From Apteryx mantelli (taxonomy: Eukaryota; Chordata; Aves; Apterygiformes; Apterygidae), in contig NC_089980.1 in assembly GCF_036417845.1 (NCBI RefSeq), positions 55,860,501 through 55,924,500 of the forward strand: a DNA stretch of 64,000 bases, read 5' to 3'. A program made the translations under genes and the position numbers. This document shows positions 38,601 through 50,600 of this stretch, piece after piece. Every line of letters starts with the position of its first letter. Position 1 is the stretch's first letter. The notes below the pieces were generated by a model. The model did no database searches. It was given only the letters and a program-made list of their open reading frames with translations, and had not been told where the DNA came from.

Positions 38601-41600
38601 GATTCTAAAATTCAGGCTTTTGCATTTACATTGTGACACCAAATGGTTACTATCAGCATGCAATTTTGGGAAAAATCATTGCCATCTGTATAATTTGAGC
38701 TGCTTTATACAGTTGCTTTTCACAAGAAGCGCAGATCTGTTTTCAGTATGTAGTTATAAAGTAGAATGGCAGTATCCTTCATTCAATACTTGAGATTTCC
38801 ATTCAGTAGGAAATAAATAATGAAAGAAATAATGTAGTTTACAGTAACTCTTGATACTCTTTGCTCTGTGTTTCTCCACTTCCATTTCTGCTCCAGGTAT
38901 TTTACGGTGTTTCAGAACAATAGTTAGGAAGTCTGTCTCTGTGCATCCTCTCTAATATTACTTTATTTTTCTTTTGAAAGCAGTTTAACAGTAAAACAGG
39001 AGAAGGGTTTACTGTGAACACTAAAGTCCCCAGCCTCAAGGATCAAGGGAAAGAATATGATGGATTCACAATTACAGTAACAGGAGATAAGTATGTTTGC
39101 TATTTTCAAATACATGCATAAAATGCTGTAGTGATGAAGTATTAGCATTATTAATTTGTTCTCAAAATACCCTTTTCTGCTTGCATAAAATGGATTTTGT
39201 GTTTCACTGCTGGCATTTGTGCAATAACTAAAACTTTTGTTTATCTGAGGTCTTCTTTTCCTGTTGTATTTCCTAACAAAGAGGGAATATGGGTAATGTT
39301 TAAGGAGCGGGCCCAGTTGAAGTGATTCTCTAACACAGAGTATATAAATGAAGAGAGACCTTATTATTTGTTGTAGACTGTAAAATGCTAGAGGAGAAAA
39401 ATCTTTATCCATACTGAAATATCTTTCTTATTGTGAGACCTTGCCTGCTATGGACATTGAGAAGTCCTGAGTGGAATGGAAATTTCTATTATCCAAGAAT
39501 GGAAAAAGCCGTCTCTTCTGTTTGGTTTCTGACCTTTTTGTTTTATGGTTTTTCACGATGTTGGTGGATCTTCTATCTGTAACTGCCAACTCGGACTGTG
39601 CCATTCTTCTTCTGTGAAGGTGTGTTCAGGGGGCTGCGGGCCAGACTCTGGGTAATTGCCTCCCTTTAGGGATATGGGCTCATTGTCTTCTCAAAGTGTG
39701 ACCATTAATCCGAAGTTCAGAAGCCACTAACTGAAAGTTTGAATAGATAGTTCTTGCCTCTGGTTCATTATGGGATTTTAAATTCTACACACTGGAAGTT
39801 TTCCCAAAACTTGTACGTTTCCAACATGTGGTGTGGAAGCTGGGCTTACATAGTGGAGTGTTAACTTATCTCTTGGCTTTTAATTTTACATTCTAAATCA
39901 TATGTCTATATACAGTAAGATGATGTAAAATACATGGCACCACTATCTTGGAAAGATACTTTGGTGCAATTAGAACTGTATAATTTTGTTTTGTAGAGGT
40001 TTTGTTCTGCATGGATCTGTTTCAATCCATAGTTTGTAATTACACTTTTATGCAGAAACAGTTCCACAGAATCACAGAATGGTTGAGGTTGGAAGGGACC
40101 TCTGGAGATCATCTAGTCCAACCCCCCTGCTCAAGCAGGGTCACCTAGAGCACGTTGCACAGGATTGCGTCCAGGCGTGTTTTGGATATCTCCAGAGAAG
40201 GAGACTCCACAACCTCTCTGGGCAACCTGTTCCAGTGCTCTGTCACCCTCCCAGTGAAAAAGTTTTTCCTCATGTTCAGATGGAATTGTCTGTGTTTCAG
40301 TTTGTGCCCGTTGCCTCGTGTCCTGTTGCTGGGCACCACTGAAGTGTCTGGTCCCATCCTCTCGACACCCTCCCTTCAGATACTTGTACACATTGATAAG
40401 ATCTCCTCTCAGCCTTCTCTTCTCCAGGCTAAACAGGCCAAGCTCTCTCAGCCTTTCCTCATAGGAGAGATGTTCCAGTCCCCTAGTCATCTTTGTAGCC
40501 CTTCGCTGGACTTGCTCCAGTAGTGCCACATCCCTCTTGTACTGGGGAGCCCAGAACTGGATGCAGTACTCCAGATGTGGCCTCACCAGGGCTGAGTAGA
40601 GGGGGAGGATCACCTCCCTCGACCTGCTGGCAACACTCTTCCTGATGCACCCCAGGATACCATTGGCCTTCTTGGCCACAAGGGCACATTGCTGCCTCAT
40701 GGTTAACTTGGTGTCCACCAGCACTCCCAGGTCCTTCTCGGCAGAGCTGCTTTCCAGCAGGTCAACCCCCAGCCTGTACTGGTGCCTGGGGTTATTCCTC
40801 CCTAGGTGCAGGACCCTGCACTTGCCTTTGTTGAACTTCATGAGGTTCCTCTCCACCCAGCTCTCCAGCCTGTCCAAGTCTCTCTGAATGGCAGCACAGC
40901 CCTCTGGTGTATCGGCCACTCCTCCCAGTTTTGTATCGTCGGCAAACTTGCTGAGGGTGCACTCTGTCCCTTCATCCAGGTCATTGATGAATAAGCTGAA
41001 CAAGACTGGACCCAGTACTGACCCCTGGGGGACACCGCTAGCTACAGGCCTCCAACTAGACTCTGCACTGCTGATCACAACTCTCTGAGCTCTGCCATTC
41101 AGCCGGTTCTCAATCCACCTCACTGTCCACTCATCTAGCCCACACTTCCTGAGCTTGTCTATGAGGATGTTATGGGAGACAGTGTGGAAAGCCTTGCTGA
41201 AGTCAAGGAGGACAACATCCACTGCTCTCCCCTCATCTACCCAGCCAGTCATTCCATCATAGAAGGCTATCAGATTGGTTAGGCATGATTTCCCCTTGGT
41301 GAAGCCATGCTAACTACTCCTGATCACCTTCTTTTCCTCCACATGCTTGGAGATGGCCTCCAGGATGAGCTGCTCCATCACCTTTCCAGGGATGGAGGTG
41401 AGGCTGACTGGCCTGTAGTTCCCCGGGTCCTCCTTCTTGCCCTTTTTGAAGACTGGGGTGACATTGGCTTTCTTCCAGTCCTCAGGCACCTCTCCTGTTC
41501 TCCATGACCTTTCAAAGATGATGGAGAGGGGCCTAGCAATGACATCCGCCAGCTCCCTCAGCACTCGTGGGTGCATCCCATCAGGGCCCATGGATTTGTG

Positions 41601-44600
41601 GGTTTGCCTAAATGATCACTAACCCGATCCTCCTCCACCAAGGGAAAGTCTTCCTTCCTCCAGACTTTCTCTCTTGCCTCCAGGGTCTGGGGTTCCTGAG
41701 GGCTGGCCTGAGCAGTAAAGACTGAAGCAAAGGCGGCATTCAGTAACTCTGCCTTCTCTGCATCCTTTGTCACCAGGGCACCCACCCCATTCAGCGAAGG
41801 GCCCACATTTTCCGTAGTCTTCCTCTTGCTACTGATGTATTTGAAGAAGCCCTTCTTGCTGTCCTTGACATCTCTCGCCAGATTTAATTCCAAACGGGCC
41901 TTAGCCTTCCTCGTCGCATCCCTGCATACTCTGACAACGTTCCTATATTCCTCCCAAGTGGCCTGTCCCCCTTTCCACTTTCTGTAGACTTCCTTCTTCT
42001 GGTTGTGTTTTGCCAGAGCTCCTTGCTCATCCATGCAGGTCTCCTGTCTCCTTTGCTTGACTTCCTACTCATAGGGATGCACCGCTCTTGAGCCTGGAGG
42101 AGGTGATGTTTGAATATTAACCAGCTCTCTTGAATGCCCTTCCTTCTAGGGCCCTCACCCATGGGATTCCTCCAAGTAGGTCCCTGAAGAGGCCAAAGTT
42201 TGCTCTCCTGAAGTCTAGAGTTGTGATCCTACTTAGTGCCCTAAGTTTGGCAGTTTGGTGCCCTAAGTTCCAGTTTGGCAGTTTACATATTAACAAAACT
42301 ATAGCGTACATTCTATACAAAAGTGCCAAAACCAAGAAGATATTTTTAAATACCTTTTCCTCCCCCCCCACTTGAAGTGAAACACTAATGCTTGTCAGAT
42401 ATCCTTCAATGAAATACTTTATCTGTGATTAGACATCAGTCTTTACATACTCTTCCAGAAAAACTTAGAGCATGACAAAATGTTTTTAATTTCTGTGATT
42501 TTTATGGAAGGGGGGTGCAATTCATTTATTCTCATGCTTAAGAAGAATGATAGGAAAAAGGTTATGATGTAATATTTTACTGTAGTAAATTTGTAACTTA
42601 CCTTGGATATTAGATTGTGTATCAAGCTCTGTGTAAAAAAATCCTATTCTCCTTTTTTTGTTTAATCTGCTTGACAGAGTGGGGAACATACTATTTTCGG
42701 TAGAAACTCAGACAACTGAAGAAAGAACACAACTGTATCATGCAGAAATAGATGCACTGTATAAGGATCTAACAGCTAAAGGAAAAGTACTAGTTCTATC
42801 TGCAGAGCTGGGGGTAAGGTTGTTTTAATGGAAATGATGAATTCCTTGATGTAATTCTATTATGTTTTTATACCTTCTGTTTAACAGCTACCTTCTTAAT
42901 AATTTTTGAGATCCTAAGCAGTGAAGATCTTAAGTAATGAAAATGACTGCTTGAATTGACTGCTTGTTTAAGCCTAATTATGGCAATTAAAATAAATTGC
43001 CATATTTTTACCTGTTATTCAAAAGTTTGCTCTGCTTTGCTGCAGCAAAGGGGAAGTCCAGACAAGGAGGTCCCAATGTCACAAAGTACTCTAATATAGA
43101 AATGCACTTTATTTTTGTTTGCTTAATCCAGTAAATCTGTGATCACTGCTTCATTGTCCTGTCAAGCACTGCTTAAGATCATGTGTAGATTTGGTTCATG
43201 GTGGCCAGATATGAGAAGTAACATGAAACCACAGGTCTGTGGCAAAGAGCTATAATTGTGTTCATGTTAGTTTGTACTGTAATAAGGATCTGACTACATT
43301 TGAGTTTGTCCTTTCCATTTTTGGTCCTTTAACATGGTACAGGTGAACTGTAGTTCACCTAAATATTAAACGTATAATAAAATAATTTCCTTAAACATCT
43401 GTTAATCAGACTTCAATTTATCAGCTTGACATTTTTCACATTTGAAATGGTTCCTTAGGAAAAAATCATAGTATTTTAAGACCTTTCTATATGGATTACT
43501 GTACATGGTTTTGTGATTTTTGTCTGGACCATTAGTGTTTAATTGCCTTCTTCTTTTTTTTTTTTTTTTTTTTTTAAACTTAGGAAGCAGATGCTGTGTG
43601 CAACTTGATCCTGTCATTAGTTTATTACTTCTATAATTTAATGCCTCTTTCAAGAGGATCCAGGTTAGTGTTTTTCTTTTGTCATACATCTGTTATCTTC
43701 AATACACTCTAAAATGTCCGCATATTTCAGTATCTTAATATATTTATTTTTAAGTGACTAAAACTGGCTCTTTGAGTTGAACTGTCTGTCCTGCAGTGTC
43801 TCGTTTTATGCTGCCATGACAATGGGGACTGACTTTGTACTGTTTTAAAAGCTGTCTTGTCATACTGATGGTAATTATTCATAGCTGCATGCATATTTAA
43901 AATAATGAGTAGTCTGTATTTATAGACTTCAGCTCACAGACTGAAAAGTGTCATTTTTAAAGTGGAGCTTTTGAGTTCCTAATTCACATTATGTTACAGC
44001 ACTGTAATTTCACTCGAAAAGCTTTACTGAAATATATATTCTAGTTAAAATATATTTTTAGGATGGTTTAGTTTTAATAAGGGACACTGCACGGTAAATA
44101 GTAATTTATTACAAATGTTAGGGTCACCAAATGAAACCTTAGAATAGATTCCCCATATTTCACAGGTCTCTCTAACTGAAATTCCAGTTTAATTTAAACC
44201 TGGTTACATCTAAGACTTTGCTGAATCTCTGGCACAGAGCACTTAAGAGTTTTAACCTTATTATTAAGCACAGCTTAGTTTAAAAGAAAAAAAAAAAGAG
44301 AGAGAGAGATTTTCAGTTGTATGATCAAACTGTGTTTTTATCTTACAGAATGTAAAAATGAACAGAACTTGTTTGAGTTTCACACACAAAAAAAAAAGTT
44401 AAATATTGAACAGCTGCGGGGTGAGAAAGTTTGCTTTTTGTTCTACAGTGCTTCTAGCTCTGTTGCAGCAGAGTTCATAAACTCTGCTGGACTGTAGTTA
44501 TAGTTAAGTATCTTGGAAACAGGAGTTTGCTTTGTCTTTAGCTTTAGTTTTAGAGGAGTTTTAAGAGCTCACAAGTCTGAAATTGATTCTGACCCCTGTA

Positions 44601-47600
44601 GAAACGGTGTTTTTCAGTAGTTCATCTCCGCAGGACCATAAGTTCATTCCCATGGTATTGGAGAGTGAAAGTGTTTTCACCTTTAAGTGTTTCGTGTTTG
44701 GTTTTGCTTCTAAAATAAAGTAACTGTCAAAGTATTTTTTATTAATCTTCTGTGCAATAGTAGAAGATTCAATTTGTCTGTGTTATCTAAAATAGTATTG
44801 TGGAAAGACTTCTCTATTTTGTTTTTTAGTGTGATAGCTTATTCAGTGATCATGGGAGCACTAATGGCGAGTGGAAAAGAAATATCAGGAAAAATCCCTA
44901 AAGGAAAGGCAAGTATCAAAATACACTGACTCAACCTTGGTAGAGGCAGTAATACTTATAAATGTGGGGAGGGAGCTGTAAGAATGAACAGAAGTTGCCC
45001 AATGGTTTACTGGAGGTGTCAGCCATTTACTGTGTTGTCCTGCAGCCTGAGAGGGTTTTAAAGTTTTCATAACTGTCCTGACAACAGGTGAGATTGAGGT
45101 AGTATCTGCAATATCTCTGATTAACTCAGAAATTGTAGCAGTTCATCTGCCACAGTAATTATGCCTTTTTAACCCTGAAGCCATTCTAGGGTGCTGAGCA
45201 GCTCTTTCCAGCTTGCTTTGAAAGTACTCTGAGAATACTGGGGCAGAATTACTGGCTCTTCTGGGTGTGTAGCAGAAATTTTCTTTCTTTGCTCTCAATG
45301 TATTTCTACTTGTCGACCTCTAAATGATCCGGAATACATTTGCAACTTCTCTTAATTCCCCCTTCCCCTCTGTATCCTGCTTAATTCAAAACGAAGTCTT
45401 AGTTTTTAAGTCACTAGATTCAAAATTATACCACCTTGCTCGATGATGGGGGTTCCCTTTGTGTATTCAGTAATATACTGATACGCTAATGGAAAATTTA
45501 TTTCAACTATTGACCTGTTAGCTGTATTGCCTCTTCAGCATGCAAGGAGTGAGAGCTCCTTTGTCTTTTAATGCATTGTCAAAAGGATCAAAGAAATTCT
45601 GGTGAGAATCAGCATTTTTGAAGAAAACACCTTGCATGCATAACTGAAGAAAGAGTGACTTTCCCTTTTTCCAGCAGTACATGTGAAAACAATGAAGTTG
45701 TCCTTTCAGTACAATGAGTTTAGAAGGCTGATAACACTCAAAACAAAACAAAAACTGAAAACGGTTGAGGCAAATAGTATACTGTACTCCTAATAGCTTT
45801 TAAGAGTGGACTGCACTTGCTTAATAGCAAGAAAGCTTGCTTTTCAGTGGGTCACTAAGCTGGTATCTTCAGTGTTCTGTAGGAGTTCTAGCTAAAGTGG
45901 AAGATCTATTTATCTGGGGAAGTTTTATGCATCTTTTTAGGTCTAAATAGAGTGGTGCATTTTGCTGACTGATTTATGCAGGCAAGCAGAGTTTCAGGAT
46001 TACTTAAAAGCAGGATTTCTGACTTACAGGAAACTTTGGGGCCACTTCTGTGCCTGAACTGGAACAAAACCTTTTTTATGAAAATTTTCACCAGCTGGAA
46101 GAAATTGTTTTTTTTCAATTGAATGAAACTGGGATTTTTTGCCAGATTCATTAGAAGGGGATTTCTAGTCCCAAGCTTATGAGAAGATGCATTATCAGAC
46201 TTCTCTGAAGCCAAAGTTGTCCAGCGCTAGAGAGTCTTGTTCTACTGGCAGGTCTGCCAGTAGCCAAGGCCAGTATAGCATCCAGTATTGGTTGCAATGG
46301 GGTACACCAACCTGCAGACAGCTTCAGTGCCTGGCATGCCTGCTGACTTCCAAACACCTTTCTTTGGTGATGAGGGACAAACTAGTCTATGCATAAACCA
46401 ATTTGTGAGCTTATTCCTCACCCACCAGGAGTAGGTTCTCTCAGAACCTTTGAATTCAGCCAAAGTCCACTGAACCCCAAATGTTTCAAGTTAGATGTTT
46501 CAGTATTAAAGAACTACTGTCTTGGACTACACATTGTTTCATTGAAAACACCTTATCAGCTGTAGATACGAAGTTGCCTGGATGTCTTAGCTATGTGTAG
46601 TCAAAACTTGCCCAAAAATCCATTGGGGAAAGAAGCAATACAGAATGCTTGGAAAGCTCAGTATAAATCTACCATTCTGGTGATACTATATTTTGGCATT
46701 TTTCAGAATACAGTATGTAGAATCAATGAGAAATACCTCAGTTTTAATTGGGTGTTGTCTGTCTTCAGCCCTGTATTACAGTATTTTCTGGCACTGAATT
46801 GTTATTATAAATGTCTTGTTAAGAGATGATTTTTAAAAAAAATGTATTTTACCACAAAAAGAAGGATATAGTTTTAAATTTGAATTTAACTATTGAGAAT
46901 ATTCAAGAATTAACTCTGTGGAATTACAGAATTTAAAACTTCTCTCATTTCTGAAGATCTTTTGTTTTGTTGCATTTCAGTTGGTTGATTTTGAAGCAAT
47001 GACAGCACCAGGGTCTGAAGCTTTTAGCAAAATAGCAAGGAGCTGGATGAATCTAAAAAGGTAAATTGTTTTGTCAAAATGGTTGGGGAAAGAGATGTGG
47101 GGGAGCTCCGGGTTTTTTATATAGAATCTTAGAAGTGTGCTTATATATGATACTTAAACAGTAGATGGGATTGCAGTAAAACTTGCTTTTGAGCTGATCA
47201 TGAATTGGCATATTGTATTGGTATCACTAATCAGACAGTTCTTAAAGCTTAAGATTTGGGCTTTTTAAGAATTTGCGCCCAGCAATGATAGTTGCCTGCC
47301 TCTGGCCTGTCCCCACATGGCTGTATCCAAGGATAGTCTTTCTCTATCCCACAAACCTGTCCCCAAAATTTTTGCATTCACATTTCAGCAGACTTGAGCC
47401 AGGCCCTGTTCAGTCTAATTCTCTGATGAAATCCAACATCCTTCCTCCATTGACAATATAGCAGAGGTCCATCTGGATTTTGCACTGTTTAATTTGTAAC
47501 TTTATTCCTACAAAAACTCCACAGAATAGTGTGGCCTACAGTTAGGGTTGGGATGATGCTGGAAAGGGGCTGCCAAAGGAAGAATTGTCTGCCAAAATAA

Positions 47601-50600
47601 TTCTTATCAGAGAGCTTGTTCATCTGGGCCATTTCTGGGGGTCCTTGGCTAAATGCAAACCAATACATTTTAAACTGTCATTTTCTGAATTTATCAAAAT
47701 TCCTCAGCCAGCCCAGCGTAGGCTTATGAGAAGTATAAGGTGCTGCACTCAAATGAGTGGTTAAGCTGCTGGAGCCCATAGGAAAAAAAATAAGGCAGTG
47801 GCATCAAGATGAGCCACGTTTGCATCACTTGTAAGCAACACCTGGCTCTTTTGGGCATTTGTAGTATGGAAATCAAATGGGAGTAAAATATGAAAGACTT
47901 TTTATGTGTCAAATTTAAATCTACACTTAACAGTGACTTAGGAATGATAGGTTTGGTAAATAATCCACCGTATTTTTCAACACTGTTTAGGAATTGATGA
48001 GACAAGATTTGAGTTCACACACACAGTAGTTTATTTCTGATCTAACAGAATAGTAGTTTAAACACTCAGTTACCATGTGGCTGTAATCCTCTGAAAAAAT
48101 TCTTAGGGCAACATTTTCTTCATTTTGTCCAGTAGTCAAATTTGCATTTTTTTTGTTTTTAATTAATCTGGGGATTGAGAGAACAAAGTGGGGAGAAATT
48201 TTAATGTAGTCACTTCTTTTCCATTCTAAGGATCTCTTCAAACTATACATTAAAACTTATTTACCTATCCTTTAATCCTGTTTTAATTTGGAGTATTTTC
48301 AAAGCTGATGGCAGTTTTGAAGCCTCACTTTGGTCCCTGGGAAAATCATGGAGCGAGTCCTCTAGGAACCTGTTTCTGAGCACAAAAAGAAGGTGGTTGG
48401 GCACAGCCAGCATGGATTTATCAAGGGTAAATCATGCCTGAGCAACCTGATTGCCTTCTGTGATAAAACTACTGGATTTGTGGATGAGGGGAGAGCAAGT
48501 GGATGTTGTTTACCTTAGCTTTAGCAAGGCATTTGACACCATCTTCCACGATATTCATGTAGCAAGGTAGGACATTTTGATCTAAATGAACGGACAACTA
48601 GATAGGTAAAAAACTAGTTGAACTTGGGTGTAGTGGTTAATGGGTAACACTATCTGGAGGCCATGAACAAGTGGAGCACTGCAGGGGTCTATCCTAGGAG
48701 CTGGCCTGTTTAATGTCTTTATTAATGACCTGGAGGAGGCAAAGGAGTGCTTGCTCTTGAAGTTTGCAGATAACACCAAATTGTAGAGACCAGTTGATAC
48801 ACTCGAGGATACTGCCATTTGGAGGACCTAGACAGGCTGGAGGAATGGGTCAACAGGAGCCTTATAAAATTCAAAAAGTACAAATGCAAAGTCCTGTACC
48901 TGGGAAGGAAGAATCCTGTGCAACAATACAGGCTGGGGCTAACTGGTTGGAGAGCAGTTTTGCAAAAAAGGACCTGGGGGCCTTGGTAGACAGCAAATGC
49001 AACTGGTAGAGCTGGCAGTGAGCCTTGGCAGCAGGGGTGTCCAGCAGCATCCTGGGCTGTCTTAACAGGAGCATACCCGTAGGCTGGGGCAGGTGATGAT
49101 CCTCCTCTACTCCACACTTGTTTAGACCCCATCTAGAACACTGCATCCAGTTTGGGGACTGCCACTACAGGAAAGACGATGATAAACTGGGGCAAATTCA
49201 GCAAAGGGCCACCAAGATGGTCAGGGGGCTGGAGCATATGCCTTATCAGGAGGGAATTGGGCTTGTTCAGCCTGGAGAAGAGAAGGCTTTGTGGGGGCCC
49301 AACAGCAGCCTTCCAGTACCTTTGAGGAGTATCAAGAAAATGGAGCCAGGCTCTTCACAGTGGTGCCCAGTGGGATGACGAGAGACAATGTGCATAAGTT
49401 GAAACAGAGAGAGGTTCAGGCTGGGCATAACGTTTTCACCCTGAGGCAGTCAAGCAGTGGAACAGGTTGCCCAGAGAGGTGGTGCAGTCTCTGTCCTGAA
49501 GGTTTCCAAGATCCAGCAGGATAAAGCCCTGAGCAACCTGGTCTGACCTTATAGTTGACCATGCTTTGAACAGGTTGTCAGATTATGGATCTTCTGAGGT
49601 CCCTTACAACCTGAGTTATCCTATGATATTATTGACAGTTTGTACTGCTGCTGTTAGTGCTAAATAAACATCTCACTGATTAGTGCAGTTTAACTTATTA
49701 TCTGTGGCTATCAATCTCGCTAGACTGTAATACCTCATTTAAAATGAAGAACATTATTAAGAAGACTCAAGTACATCTGGTTCAGGCTCGGATTAAAATT
49801 CTACATGCAAATGCAATCATATTCAGTCCTTATTAAGTAGTGACATTTTTGAACTACAGTGTAGCAGCTTGCAGTTGATGCTGCTTTTACAGTAGTGGGT
49901 TTTTAGTAAAAGTAGTCTGCACAAATATTATGACTTGGTTGTCTTGGAAATATAAAATGTTTATGGTTCCCACAATTTTTTTACTATAAATTTCCCAATT
50001 TACATGCTTAACCTCTTTCTTAATCCTGTGTTCATGTATCAAAAATAAATTTTGACACATCTTTACTAGGACAGAGTGGACTTTTATCTTAGGATCAAAG
50101 GCAGCTTAAGCCATTTCAACCCTTGCTACGTGTTTGTGACCCTCTCAGTTGCACTGTTGAAATTATTTGCCGAATCCCATAGTGAACCAGATCTGGATTA
50201 AAAAATAACTATATCAAAAACAAAATTTATTTTTAACCTGGACCATTTCATAGTGCAGTCCCACCAACAGTTTTACTGGCTCAACAGAGAGATGTGTAGT
50301 GGGCCAGGAATCAGGCAGAGGGGAGAAAATGCTTAAGTAGGCATTGCTTGAGATTGAGGAAAAGCATCTGTGGAACCACAGCCCGAAAGACTTGAAGTAA
50401 TAATATAAAGGTAATTAACCTGACTGACTAATTTGTCAGCAATGTAGGAATAATAGTGAGTAAAGTAACTAAGACTTGAAGACTTAAAGCAATAAAATTC
50501 TGCTTTAATTTCTGCCATTTCAGAAGGCTCTTTTATATGGTGATTATTTTCATTCTGTATATTGAGAGCACTTCCTGAAGTGAGTAGTCATGAGAAGCGA

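Larger units (their letters stand above)
39091..42677. other. TTC13 intron 18
   Basis: About 3.6 kb, of which nearly 2.2 kb is the antisense CR1 at 40065-42240. The rest (39091-40064 and 42241-42677) is AT-rich with no further feature. A short C-run occurs at about 42363-42370. Confidence 0.75.

Noticed and set aside
46246..46261. Short perfect inverted repeat CTGGCAG GT CTGCCAG, considered as an RNA hairpin.
   Set aside because: A 7-base stem with a 2-base loop is too small for a miRNA or other structured RNA, and no extended pairing surrounds it.
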